From Acetobacteraceae bacterium (lineage in GTDB: Bacteria > Pseudomonadota > Alphaproteobacteria > Acetobacterales > Acetobacteraceae), in NCBI GenBank assembly GCA_027482245.1, contig JAIXWG010000031.1, positions 1 through 64,000 on the forward strand: a DNA stretch of 64,000 nt, written 5' to 3'. Below the pieces are notes generated by a model. It ran no database searches and had not been told where the DNA came from. It was given only the letters and a program-made list of their open reading frames with translations. This document shows positions 8,107 to 17,019 of the stretch, one piece after another. The position numbers and the translations under genes were made by a program. The stretch's first letter is position 1. Every line of letters begins with the position of its first letter.

Positions 8107-9861
8107 TCAACTGTGCCTCGTCAGTCCTGCCGTCATCGCCGCCGAATAGCCCGGTGCCACGCGGGCATCGATCACCACCGTCTCGCCGGCCCGCACGCGC
8201 GCCACGGCATCTCGCACGGCGGTGGCCAGCTCGCCCGCGGTGTGGACGGGGCCGATGCCCGTCGCGCCCTGGGACCGCGCCAGCGCCGCGATGTCGATGT
8301 CGGGGTCGGCGATGCGCTGGCCGATCCACTTGTTCTCGACCGGCCGGTTGCGCTGCTTGGCGACGCGTTCCTGGTGCACCTCGTCATTGTAGAAACTGCG
8401 GTTGTTGCAGATCACCGCCAGCATCGGCACGCGGTAATGGGCGGCAGTCCAGAAGGCCGTGGCACTCATCAGCGTGTCGCCATCGCCGAGCACCGCGACG
8501 GGCAGCCGCCCCGTGCCCTGAAGCCCCATCGCCGCGCCGATCAGCATGCCGGGCCCCGCGCCGATCCCCGCACCGCCATCGCCGCCGAGGTAGTCAAGCG
8601 GATGGCGGAAATGCCAGGTCTCCCCCCGCCATCCCAGCGGCAGGCGCACCAGGCAGGCGGCAACACCCTGCAACCCTTCGCCAAGCGCCGCCGACAGCGT
8701 TCCCACATCCAGCATCGCATCGGGCGCCGCGGGCGGCAGGGCCGGGCAGGCCGGCAGGTCGCCGGGTGGCGTGCCGGGGCCGGCGCCCAGCGCATCCGCG
8801 ATGGCGTGCAGCGCGATGGCGGGCTCGCAGGCGAGATGCAGGTCGACAGGCGGCAGGCCGAAATGCTCCATGCCGAAGCCGTTGTGCAGCTGCTGGTCGA
8901 TCGTCGCGTGGATGACGCGGCCCGCGAAGCCGCCGGCCTGCTTCAAGGTGCCCGCCAGATCCACCCAGTCGAAGGCCAGCACCAAATCGGCCTCGTGCAG
9001 CGCGGCCTGCGCCTTCTCGGTCAGGAAGGTGGTCGGCGCCGCAGCGTGGAGGGGATGATCGGTCGGGAAGGCGGCGCCCACCTTGAAGTCGGTCAGCACG
9101 GTGGCGTCCAGCGCCTCCGCCAGCGCGACGCGCCGCGCCCAGTCGGTGGTGCTGCGCGCGCCGCGCCCCGGCAGGATCATCGGCCGCTTCGCCGCGCGGA
9201 TCATCGCGACCGCCGCCTCGATCGTCGCGGCCGCGGGCACGGAAGGCGGCGGCGGCGCGTAGCGCGCCACGTCGGGTAGCGCCGGCAGCGCCTCCAGCCG
9301 CGATTCCTGCAGCGCGGCGTCGAGGTTGATGTAGACCGGCCCACAGGGCGCGCTGCGTGTCAGCAGGTTGGCACGCAGCAGCGCCTCCATCGCCGCGGGC
9401 ACGGAAGCCGGCTGATTGTCCCACTTGAGAAAGGGGCGGACCAGTGCGGCCTGGTCGCTCATCGTATGGAGCCAGTCGATCCAGGGGCGGCGCGCGGCGG
9501 CGTCCACCGGCCCCGTCGCGCCCAGCACCAGCATCGGCACGCGATCGCACCAGGCGTTGAACAGCCCCATCGTGCCATGCATCAGCCCGACATTGCTGTG
9601 CAGCACCACGGCCATCGGCGTGCCCGTCACCTTCGCCCAGCCATGTGCGATGGCAACCGCGTTCCCTTCATGAAGGCACAGGATCATCTGCGGGTCGCGG
9701 TTGCCCGTGTCGTTCACCAGGCTGTCATGAAGGCCGCGGAAGCTGGCGCCGGGGTTGAGCGTGATGTGTCGGTAGCCCATGGCCTGCACCAGCCGCGCCA
9801 CGGCATCGCTGCCCCAGGCGCTGCCGGCGGGCGAGGCGACGGGCTTCTCGATCTCATCCAT
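8107..9861 (-). CDS. Thiamine diphosphate-dependent enzyme (acetolactate synthase/benzoylformate decarboxylase-like)
   Basis: 584 residues with the three-domain ThDP fold. The N-terminal Pyr domain carries the cofactor-activating Glu in CLHEGNAVAIAHG. The C-terminal PP domain has the Mg/ThDP motif starting VLGDGDTLMS and ending in CNNRSFYND (GDG...NN). It probably decarboxylates a 2-keto acid or joins 2-keto acids. The start at 9861 lies five bases after the upstream TctC stop. Together with a 2-hydroxyacid dehydrogenase and an SDR, it suggests a keto/hydroxy-acid pathway. The exact substrate cannot be assigned. Confidence 0.9.
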   Translation of the reverse strand: MDEIEKPVASPAGSAWGSDAVARLVQAMGYRHITLNPGASFRGLHDSLVNDTGNRDPQMILCLHEGNAVAIAHGWAKVTGTPMAVVLHSNVGLMHGTMGLFNAWCDRVPMLVLGATGPVDAAARRPWIDWLHTMSDQAALVRPFLKWDNQPASVPAAMEALLRANLLTRSAPCGPVYINLDAALQESRLEALPALPDVARYAPPPPSVPAAATIEAAVAMIRAAKRPMILPGRGARSTTDWARRVALAEALDATVLTDFKVGAAFPTDHPLHAAAPTTFLTEKAQAALHEADLVLAFDWVDLAGTLKQAGGFAGRVIHATIDQQLHNGFGMEHFGLPPVDLHLACEPAIALHAIADALGAGPGTPPGDLPACPALPPAAPDAMLDVGTLSAALGEGLQGVAACLVRLPLGWRGETWHFRHPLDYLGGDGGAGIGAGPGMLIGAAMGLQGTGRLPVAVLGDGDTLMSATAFWTAAHYRVPMLAVICNNRSFYNDEVHQERVAKQRNRPVENKWIGQRIADPDIDIAALARSQGATGIGPVHTAGELATAVRDAVARVRAGETVVIDARVAPGYSAAMTAGLTRHS

Positions 9862-9866
9862 GCCGC

Positions 9867-10841
9867 TCAATCCGCCTTCATGCCGGTGATGCGGATCACC
9901 TCCGCCCAGCGCGCCACTTCCGCCCGCATGAAGGTGCCGAGTTCCTCCGGCGTGCCCGGCGCGCTCTCCGCGCCCTCCGTCGCCAGGCGGGACCGCACCT
10001 CGGGATCGTTCATCGCCCGGTGCACTTCGGCGTTCAGCCGCGCGACGATGGGCGCGGGCACGCCGGCGGTGGTGACGACGCAGTACCATTGCGTCGTCTC
10101 GAAGCCCGGCAGGCCCTGTTCCGCGATGGTCGGGATGGAGGGATCGGCCTGCATCCGGCTGCGCGACGACACGCCGAGCGCCCGCAGCCGCCCGTCCCGC
10201 ACCAGCGGCATCACGACGGTGCCGCCCGTCATGGTGAAGCTGATCTGGCCGGCGATCAGGTCATTCGCCATCGGCCCGCTGCCGCGATAGGGCACATGCG
10301 TGAACTCCACCCCCGCCGCATGGCCGAGCGCCGCCGCCGCGATATGCGCCGCACTCCCGTTGCCCGCGCTGCCATAGGTCAGCTCCCCCGGCTTCGCCCG
10401 CGCGAGTGCGATCAGCTCCTGCAGGTTCCGCGCGGGCACGGAGGGATGCACTGCCAGGATGTTCGGCACCAGCGCCACCATGGACACGGGCGCGACGCCG
10501 CCGATCGGGTCGAAGCTGAGCCTGGGATAAAGGCTGGGGTTCACCCCCAGCGTGCCGATATGGCCGAGCATGATGGTGTATCCATCGGGCGGGGATCGCA
10601 CGACGACCTCATGCCCCACCGTGCCGCCAGCGCCGCCGCGGTTCTCCACCACGACGGAAACGCCGAGCCCCTGCGTCAGCCGCGGCGCCAGCACGCGGGC
10701 CAGGATGTCCGTGGTGCCGCCGGGCGCGAAGGGCACGACGAAGCGGATCGGCTTGTCGGGCCAGTTCGCCTGCGCGAGGGCGGGTGCGGCCAGCAGCGCG
10801 CCACCAGCCGCCAGCAGCGAACGTCGAGTGCTGTGCATCAT
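9867..10841 (-). CDS. TctC/Bug-family solute-binding protein
   Basis: 324 residues with a signal peptide ending ALAQA. It has a near-ideal AAGGAGG ribosome site upstream of ATG 10841. Family motifs are PGGTTDILAR and VVENRGGAGG. The segment DGYTIMLGHIGTLGVNPSLY is very close to one in the TctC protein at 29375, so the two are close paralogues although they sit in different operons. It lies 11 bases after the SDR and 5 bases before the ThDP gene. Confidence 0.92.
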   Translation of the reverse strand: MMHSTRRSLLAAGGALLAAPALAQANWPDKPIRFVVPFAPGGTTDILARVLAPRLTQGLGVSVVVENRGGAGGTVGHEVVVRSPPDGYTIMLGHIGTLGVNPSLYPRLSFDPIGGVAPVSMVALVPNILAVHPSVPARNLQELIALARAKPGELTYGSAGNGSAAHIAAAALGHAAGVEFTHVPYRGSGPMANDLIAGQISFTMTGGTVVMPLVRDGRLRALGVSSRSRMQADPSIPTIAEQGLPGFETTQWYCVVTTAGVPAPIVARLNAEVHRAMNDPEVRSRLATEGAESAPGTPEELGTFMRAEVARWAEVIRITGMKAD

Positions 10842-10852
10842 GCGACCCTCCT

Positions 10853-11608
10853 TCAGAACGCGAAGCGGGACATGCCGCCATCCACGGGGATGACGGTGCC
10901 GGTGACATAGGCGGCGCGGTCGGAGGCGAGGAACAGCGCCACATCCGCCATCTCCTCCGCCTCCCCGAAGCGCTTCATGGGGATCTCGGCTTCCGCGAAT
11001 TCCCGCTCGCTCTCCGGCGTCGGGTAGCGCTTGGCCATCTGTTCGCTGCGGATGCGCCCGGGCTGGAGGCAGTTGATGGTGACGCCATCCGCCGCGACGT
11101 CGCGCGACAGCCCCTTCGCCCAGACATGCACCGCGGCCTTGGCGGCGAAGGCGGCGTTGATGATCTTGGGCTCCGATGTGCCGGTGAAGTTCACGACGCG
11201 ACCCCAACCCTGCGCGCGCATGCCCGGCATCACGGCATGAGTCAGCTCCCGCAACCGGTGGAAGTTGATCTCCATCCCCTCGTCCCAATCGGCGCGAGAG
11301 GCATCGAAGGGCAGGGGCCGGCTGCCGCCGGCCGCGTTCATCAGGATGTCGATGCCGCCCAGCGCCTGCATCGCCGCATCGGCCAGGCGCGCGGCGGCGT
11401 CCTTCTCCGTCAGGTCGATGGCGATGGGGATGATGGGCGCGCCGCCCTCCGCCCGCACGGCATCCGCGAGGTCCTGCACCAGCCCGCTGCGCCGCGCAGC
11501 CGCCGCGACGGTCACACCCTCCCGCGCCAGCGCGCGGGCCACCGCCCGGCCGATGCCCTGGCTCGCGCCCGTCACGAGGGCGCGCCGCCCCTGGAGGCCC
11601 AGTTCCAT
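10853..11608 (-). CDS. SDR-family oxidoreductase
   Basis: 251-residue short-chain dehydrogenase. It has TGASQGIGRAVARAL at the N-terminus, NAAGG in the middle and the usual C-terminal VTGTVIPVDGGMSRF. The catalytic region is atypical: after NFTGTSEPKI come NAAFAAKAAVHVW, so Phe replaces the expected Tyr of YxxxK while the Lys is kept. It is the second gene of the minus-strand operon, 66 bases after a TctC gene. The substrate is unknown. Confidence 0.88.
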   Translation of the reverse strand: MELGLQGRRALVTGASQGIGRAVARALAREGVTVAAAARRSGLVQDLADAVRAEGGAPIIPIAIDLTEKDAAARLADAAMQALGGIDILMNAAGGSRPLPFDASRADWDEGMEINFHRLRELTHAVMPGMRAQGWGRVVNFTGTSEPKIINAAFAAKAAVHVWAKGLSRDVAADGVTINCLQPGRIRSEQMAKRYPTPESEREFAEAEIPMKRFGEAEEMADVALFLASDRAAYVTGTVIPVDGGMSRFAF

Positions 11609-11674
11609 CCCGTTTCCCCACCCATCCTTGCTTGGGTGGGAGTGTCGCGGCCCTGGGCGCCAGGGGCAAGCCCG

Positions 11675-12640
11675 CTACATCGGCTCGATCCGCGCCGCCC
11701 GGATCCAGACCCGGTGCTGTTCCACGTCGCGGCGGACGAAGGCGGTGAAGTCGGCAACGCTCATCGGCATCACCTGCGCGCCCGTCCGCGCCTGCTGGTC
11801 CTGGATGGCGGGGTCGGCCAGGATCCTCCCCACCTCCGCCTGCATCCGGTCCAGGATCGCGGCGGGCGTGCGGGCAGGGGCCAGCAGCCCGACCCAGACG
11901 GATTGCTCATAGCCTGGCAGCACATCCGCCACGGTCCCCACCCCCGGCAGCACCGGATTGGGCTGCGGCCCGGTGGTGCCGATGCAGCGCACGCGGCCGG
12001 TGCGGATCGTCTCCAGCATCGAGGGGATGGGATCGAAGCAGAGCGGCACCTGCCCCGCCACGACGGCGGTGCGCACTTGGTCGCTGCTGCGGAAGGGCAC
12101 GTGCTGCATCTCGATCCCGGCCTGGGATTTGAAGACCTCCGCCGCCAGATGGTGGCCGGACCCGATGCCGGGCGATCCGAAATCGAGGCGACCCGGATTC
12201 GCCTTCGCATGGGCGATCAGCTCCGCGATCGAGTTCACGGGCAGCGACGGATGCACCACCACGGCGTGATGCATGATGTTCAACGATGCCGCCGGCGCGA
12301 GATCCCGCAGCAGGTCGTAGGGCCGGCCGGGCATCAGCGTCTCGTTCGCCGTCTGCGTGTTGGTACAGACGATCCAGCTGTAGCCATCGGGCGGCGATTT
12401 CGCGACGTTGTCGGTGCCGATGGTGCCCGCCGCGCCGGTGCGGTTCTCCACCACCACCGCCTGGCCCAGCTGCTCCTGCAGCCGCTGGCCGACGAGGCGC
12501 GCGAAGATGTCGGCCGTGCCGCCGACGCCGAAGGGCACCACCAGCCGGATCGGCCGCTGCGGCCAGGCCCCCTGCGCCCGGGCCGAGACTGCCGGCAGCG
12601 CCAGCGCCGTGCTCAGAACCACCCTGCGTCGAATCATCAT
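11675..12640 (-). CDS. TctC/Bug-family solute-binding protein
   Basis: 321 residues. The ATG pair at 12640/12637 follows GGAGGGCAGG; the signal peptide ends SARAQ. Family motifs are FGVGGTADIFAR and VVENRTGAAG. The frame is open further upstream to 13156, but that part is antisense to the amidase and was rejected. It is the first gene of the minus-strand run and is divergent from the amidase at 12732. Confidence 0.9.
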   Translation of the reverse strand: MMIRRRVVLSTALALPAVSARAQGAWPQRPIRLVVPFGVGGTADIFARLVGQRLQEQLGQAVVVENRTGAAGTIGTDNVAKSPPDGYSWIVCTNTQTANETLMPGRPYDLLRDLAPAASLNIMHHAVVVHPSLPVNSIAELIAHAKANPGRLDFGSPGIGSGHHLAAEVFKSQAGIEMQHVPFRSSDQVRTAVVAGQVPLCFDPIPSMLETIRTGRVRCIGTTGPQPNPVLPGVGTVADVLPGYEQSVWVGLLAPARTPAAILDRMQAEVGRILADPAIQDQQARTGAQVMPMSVADFTAFVRRDVEQHRVWIRAARIEPM

Positions 12641-12731
12641 CCTGCCCTCCGCCCCGTATGCCGTGCAGGCTAGCGGACCGCGCCGCGGCGTCCATCTTCC
12701 CGCATCCCGGCATCGCCCCCATGCTGTGCCG

Positions 12732-13919
12732 ATGGACCACTTCCGCGCCTTCTCCCACCGCGTCGCCAGCCCCGCCGCGCCCTCCCCGGGCCCGCTCACC
12801 GGCGTCACCCTCGCCGTGAAGGGCAACATCCCCGTGGCAGGCCTTCCCTGGACGGAGGGCAGCGCCGTCTTCGCCACCCGCATCGCGACGGAGGATGCCG
12901 CCTGCGTGGCGCGCCTCAAGGCGGCCGGCGCCGTCGTGGTGGGGATGACGACGCTGTCGGAAATGGCGATGTATGCGCCGGACAACGCCGCGGAGCCGAT
13001 GGGCCTCAACCCCTTCGACGTGACGCGCACCGCTGGCGGGTCCTCGACCGGCAGCGGCGTCGCGGTGGCGCTGGGCCAGGCGATGCTGGGCCTCGGCACC
13101 GACAGTGGCGGGTCGGTCCGCAACCCCGCGTTGCATGGCGGCGTCGTCGGCTTCAAGCCGAGCCTCGGCGCCTGGGACTACACCGGCGTCACCCAGCCTG
13201 CGCCGAGCCTCGACACGCTCGGCCTCATCGCCCGCGACGTCGCGACGCTGGCGCGCGGCGCCGCGGTGCTCGGCACGCCGCGCGGCATCGCGACGCCCCG
13301 GCTCCTGGTGCCCGCGACACTGATCGCGACTAGCGCCGATTGCGCCACACGCGCATTTTTCGCCGCCGCGCTGGATCGCTGCCGCGCCGCGGGGATCGAG
13401 ACCATCGAGGCCGAGATCCCGCTATGGCGGGAGGCGGATGCGGCCTGTGGCGTGATCTCCCTGGCCGAGGGCGGCGCCTGGCTGGACCTTCTGCCGGCGG
13501 ATGCGCCGATCGGCCCCCGCCTTGTCGCCCGCCGCGCAGCCTTCCGCGCGCTGGATCCCGCGACAGTCACGGCGGCCCGCGCCACCTGTAGCGCCTTCAC
13601 CCAGGCGCTGCGCGACGCGCTGCGGGATGGCGGCGCCATCGCCACCCCCAGCTGGCCCTTTGCCGCCCCCCTGATCGAGGCCGAGACGGTCGAAATGGAC
13701 GGAAAAACGATCCCGCTCGACCCCGCCCGATCCATCTTCGTCCGCACCGCCAATGCCGCCGGCGCGCCCGCCATCACGCTGCCGGCCGGGCTCTATGCCG
13801 CGGAACGCGTGCCCTTCGGCCTGCACCTGCTGGCCGCACCCGGGGAGGATGCGGCGCTGCTGACGCTGGCCGCGATGGTGGAGGCCGCGCTGCCGCCCGC
13901 GCCTACCCCGCCTTTGTAA
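12732..13919 (+). CDS. Amidase signature family protein
   Basis: 395 residues, shorter than most amidase-signature enzymes (about 450-500). The Ser-cisSer-Lys machinery is visible: Lys30 in LAVKGNIPVAG, the GGSSTGSG loop at 102-109 and the nucleophile region GTDSGGSVRNPA at 122-133. It hydrolyses an amide C-N bond. The divergent neighbour is a TctC gene, and its 3' end overlaps the convergent barbiturase-family gene by 17 bases. That context raises a role in degrading urea-like or carbamoyl compounds, as AtzE does in cyanurate pathways, but this is inference. Confidence 0.9.
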   Translation: MDHFRAFSHRVASPAAPSPGPLTGVTLAVKGNIPVAGLPWTEGSAVFATRIATEDAACVARLKAAGAVVVGMTTLSEMAMYAPDNAAEPMGLNPFDVTRTAGGSSTGSGVAVALGQAMLGLGTDSGGSVRNPALHGGVVGFKPSLGAWDYTGVTQPAPSLDTLGLIARDVATLARGAAVLGTPRGIATPRLLVPATLIATSADCATRAFFAAALDRCRAAGIETIEAEIPLWREADAACGVISLAEGGAWLDLLPADAPIGPRLVARRAAFRALDPATVTAARATCSAFTQALRDALRDGGAIATPSWPFAAPLIEAETVEMDGKTIPLDPARSIFVRTANAAGAPAITLPAGLYAAERVPFGLHLLAAPGEDAALLTLAAMVEAALPPAPTPPL

Positions 13920-14952
13920 CCATCGCGGCCAGGCCCCCGCCCGGCGGCGCCTGCTGTTCCGCGCCGCCGCTGATGAAGACCCGCGTGGTGCCGAAGATCG
14001 CGCCCACCATGCCGGAGGCCACGGGCCGCATGTGCTTGTCGGGGTCGAGTTCGCTCTCGAACACCGTCGTGCGCCGACCCCGCACCGCGCCGCCCGGCCG
14101 CACGCCGACCTTCAGCAGCAGCGCCTCCGGCGCGCTCCTCGTGAACAGCCCATCCGCATCGGGCTGAAGGCCCACGCGCCGCGCGAGCCGCATCAGCGCC
14201 GGCGCATCGATGATGTCGGAAAGCGGCTCCGTCGCCATCATCAGGTCACCGCCCGCGCCCGGCACATTGGCCAGCAGGATCACCTCGCAATGCGCAAGCT
14301 CGGTGCCGGAGAAGGCCATGACGCGGCGGCTGTGCAGGCTGGTGTCGCGCAGGATGGCCGCATCCGTCACGCGGTCCTCCTCCACCTCCCCCAGCGCGAT
14401 CGCCGCACCGAGGGCCGCGACGGCGCGGGAGGTCGGCGTCGATCCCGCCCGGGCCGCGCGTTCCGGCGGCAGCGTCGCCAGGTGCCGGCGCGGCAGCACC
14501 GGGCTCTTCACCAGCACCAGCGCCACCTGCTCGGCGGTGGCGCCGGCATCCGCCATCGCCTGCCGCACGGCCGCCGCCACCGAAGCCGCATGGCCACGGC
14601 CGCCGTAATCCTCCACCGGGATCGGCGCGGTCGAGGCGACGCCCAGCGCCAGCCGCGGCGGCCCCGCCGGATCGCGCGGCGTCTCCATCGCCACCATCAA
14701 CGTGCCATGCGGTGTGATCACGCCCTCGCAGCCCGTCGAGAAGATCAGCGTGGCCTCCCGGTCCCCCAGCGCCGCCTGCGTGGCGGCGATGGCCAGGTCG
14801 CGGGAGAAGTCGTTCAGCGTCGCCGTGCCTTCCGTCTTGCCCAGCACCGCGATCCGCCGCACGCGCCCTGGCGGCAATTCGGCCAGCGCGCGCGCCAGGC
14901 CCCGCGCATCGCCGGGGCCTTCCATGTCGTAGTGGCGCAGCAGGACCGTCAT
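13903..14952 (-). CDS. Cyanuric acid amidohydrolase / barbiturase family
   Basis: 349 residues, the usual length for this ring-opening family. The three internal repeats each provide a Lys and a Ser: Lys39 (GKTEG) with Ser72 (FSTGCEG), Lys149 (LVKSPVL) with Ser215 (AFSGTELAHCE), and Lys281 with Ser328 (ISGGAEQQAPPGGG). These match the family pattern of Lys-Ser pairs. Members hydrolyse cyanuric acid to carboxybiuret or barbiturate to ureidomalonate; which one applies is unclear. Its start overlaps the OPRT-like stop by 4 bases (ATGA). Confidence 0.88.
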   Translation of the reverse strand: MTVLLRHYDMEGPGDARGLARALAELPPGRVRRIAVLGKTEGTATLNDFSRDLAIAATQAALGDREATLIFSTGCEGVITPHGTLMVAMETPRDPAGPPRLALGVASTAPIPVEDYGGRGHAASVAAAVRQAMADAGATAEQVALVLVKSPVLPRRHLATLPPERAARAGSTPTSRAVAALGAAIALGEVEEDRVTDAAILRDTSLHSRRVMAFSGTELAHCEVILLANVPGAGGDLMMATEPLSDIIDAPALMRLARRVGLQPDADGLFTRSAPEALLLKVGVRPGGAVRGRRTTVFESELDPDKHMRPVASGMVGAIFGTTRVFISGGAEQQAPPGGGLAAMVTKAG

Positions 14953-15623
14953 GGCGTGGCTTCCAGCCCGGCGATGCCGCCATGCGCCGCCGACCAGGCG
15001 ACGGGATCGGCGAGGTAGCGGCGCAGCTCCGCAAGGTCCGGCGCCGGCAGCGCGCCGCGCGCCTCGGCCTCCCGCACCACGTCGTCCCAGGTCGCCAGGG
15101 CGAAGAGGCCCGGCGCGGCGTCATCGACCACGCGATCGAAGATGCCCCATTTGAACAGCACGACGATTCGCGCGACCTCCATCCCCGCGCGTTCCAGCGC
15201 GCGGCAATAGGCGCCCTTGCTGCGCCCATCCGTCGTCACGTCGCTGACCAGCAGCACGCGTGATCCCGGCCGCAGCGCACCCTCGATATGCGCATCCGCC
15301 CCGAATCCCTGCGCCCGGCGCCGCACCACGGCGAAGGATTGATGAAAGCGCTCGGCCAGCATGGCGCCGATGGCGATGCCGCCCTGTTCCGTCGCCGCCA
15401 CCGCATCGAAGCCGGCATGGCCGACCTCCGCCAGGATACGCGACTCGGCGCCTTCCAGCAGCGCACGCCGCGCCAGCGGGAAGGACAGCGCGCGCGGGAT
15501 GTCGAGATAGGCGGGCGCCGCCCAGCCGGAGGACAGCATGAAGGGCCGTTCCGGCCGCAGCAGGATCGCCCGCGTATCCAGCAGCGCCTGCGCCGTGCGC
15601 CGCGCGATCGCGTCCCGTTCCAT
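14949..15623 (-). CDS. Orotate phosphoribosyltransferase-like protein
   Basis: 224 residues, type I phosphoribosyltransferase fold related to PyrE. The PRPP-binding loop reads VLLVSDVTTDGRSKG (residues 123-137). Canonical OPRT has VDDV followed by TTG, so the first acidic residue is Ser here and the second Thr-Thr-Gly is Thr-Asp-Gly. The flexible loop region (RRRAQGFGADAHIEG) is also divergent. It is coupled to the barbiturase-family gene by overlap and lies two bases after the M20 hydrolase. This suggests a catabolic or salvage paralogue rather than the biosynthetic PyrE. Confidence 0.8.
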   Translation of the reverse strand: MERDAIARRTAQALLDTRAILLRPERPFMLSSGWAAPAYLDIPRALSFPLARRALLEGAESRILAEVGHAGFDAVAATEQGGIAIGAMLAERFHQSFAVVRRRAQGFGADAHIEGALRPGSRVLLVSDVTTDGRSKGAYCRALERAGMEVARIVVLFKWGIFDRVVDDAAPGLFALATWDDVVREAEARGALPAPDLAELRRYLADPVAWSAAHGGIAGLEATP

Positions 15624-15625
15624 GC

Positions 15626-16915
15626 CTATCGCCCCACCGCTTCCGCGCCCGTCAGGAGGATCGCCTGCAATACCGCCGCACCCCTGAGGAAATCGTTGAA
15701 TTCCATCGCTTCCCGCGGGTTGTGGCTGCCATGTTCGTTGCGCACGAAGACCATGGCGGAGGGCACGCCCGCATTGGCGAAGATCGCGGCATCATGCCCC
15801 GCGCCGCTCGCCAGCACCTCATGCGCCATGCCGCCGGCTTCGCACAACCGCTTCGCCTGCGCCAGCAGCCGCGAATCCATGACCGCCGGCGGCGTGCGCA
15901 CGGGCAGGCCGAGGTCGATCCGCACGCGCCGCTCCCGCGCGATCTCCAGCGCCTCGGCCTCCGCCAGCGCCTGGAAGTCCTTCAGCGTCCGCTCGCTCTC
16001 CGACCGGTATTCCAGGGTGAAGCGCGCCTCCCCGGGCACGCGCGTCATCGCGTGCTGCTTCGGGTCGGTGGTCAGGATGCCGAAGGTCATCACCAGGTCG
16101 TCGCCGCGTTCCAGCGCATTGCGCCAGGTGGCGTCGAGCCGCATGGCGAAATCCGCCGTCGCCAGCACCGCATCCCGCCGCAGCCAGCGCGGCACCGCGC
16201 CGGAATGCGCGGCCTCCCCGATCGCCCTCGCATGGGGATGGCGGTGGTTGCCGCGGATGCCGGAGACGAGGCCGACGGGCACGCCCCGCGCCACCATCAC
16301 CGGCCCCTGCTCGATATGCAGCTCCACGAAGTGGGAGAGGCCGGCGGGGTCGACCAGCCGCGTCCCCGCCGCCACCGCGTCCACATCCGCCCCCTCCCGC
16401 GCCATGGCCGCGCGCAGCGTGAGCGTCGGGTCCTGCAGGCAGGGCAGGTCCATCCAGGCGGGATCGAAGGCGCCGAACAGGGCGGAGGAGCCGAGGTAGG
16501 GCCGCCCATACCAGGCGCTTTCCTCCCCGCGCATCACGAACAGCACCAGGCTGCGCGCGCGGGGGCCCGCCCGCTGCGCGCCGAGCAGCGCCAGCAGCCC
16601 TGCGATGACGCCCGCCGCGCCATCGAAATTGCCGCCCTGCGGCACGCTGTCGAGGTGCGATCCGCAAGCCGCGGCCGGTAGCGACGGATCAGTGCCCGGC
16701 AGCGTGATGCGGAGGTTCGCCGCCGCATCCCAGGCGCAATCCAGCCCGGCCTCGCGCGCGATCGCCTCCACGCGCCGCATCGCGGCGGTCTCGCCGGCGC
16801 CATAGGTCTCCCGCGTGATGCCGGTGCCGTCGAAATGTGCCTCCCGCAACGCGTCGAACAGCCCGCGCGCAAGGCGGGCGAGGTCGGGTGCGATGGCGGG
16901 CAGAGGCGTGTTCAT
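15626..16915 (-). CDS. M20-family Zn amidohydrolase (N-carbamoyl amino acid hydrolase/allantoate amidohydrolase type)
   Basis: 429 residues. Metal-ligand motifs of the family are present: GSHLDSV (His87), NFDGAAG (Asp98), RGEES (Glu131/132), ELHIEQGP and the C-terminal SGAGHDAA. These enzymes cleave N-carbamoyl (ureido) groups, releasing ammonia and CO2. The product of a barbiturase or of dihydropyrimidine ring opening is such a ureido compound, which fits the operon. ATG 16915 was chosen; the frame extends to a GTG at 17002 but the added residues look non-conserved, and no strong ribosome site is seen at either. Confidence 0.87.
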   Translation of the reverse strand: MNTPLPAIAPDLARLARGLFDALREAHFDGTGITRETYGAGETAAMRRVEAIAREAGLDCAWDAAANLRITLPGTDPSLPAAACGSHLDSVPQGGNFDGAAGVIAGLLALLGAQRAGPRARSLVLFVMRGEESAWYGRPYLGSSALFGAFDPAWMDLPCLQDPTLTLRAAMAREGADVDAVAAGTRLVDPAGLSHFVELHIEQGPVMVARGVPVGLVSGIRGNHRHPHARAIGEAAHSGAVPRWLRRDAVLATADFAMRLDATWRNALERGDDLVMTFGILTTDPKQHAMTRVPGEARFTLEYRSESERTLKDFQALAEAEALEIARERRVRIDLGLPVRTPPAVMDSRLLAQAKRLCEAGGMAHEVLASGAGHDAAIFANAGVPSAMVFVRNEHGSHNPREAMEFNDFLRGAAVLQAILLTGAEAVGR

Positions 16916-17019
16916 CGGGGGATGCTGGCGCGGCGCGCTGATCTGGGCAAGAACAGGGGACCCCTTGGCGGCGGCGCCGGGGCGACCCACCATCACAGCC
17001 ACACCGAACCGGGCGCTCC

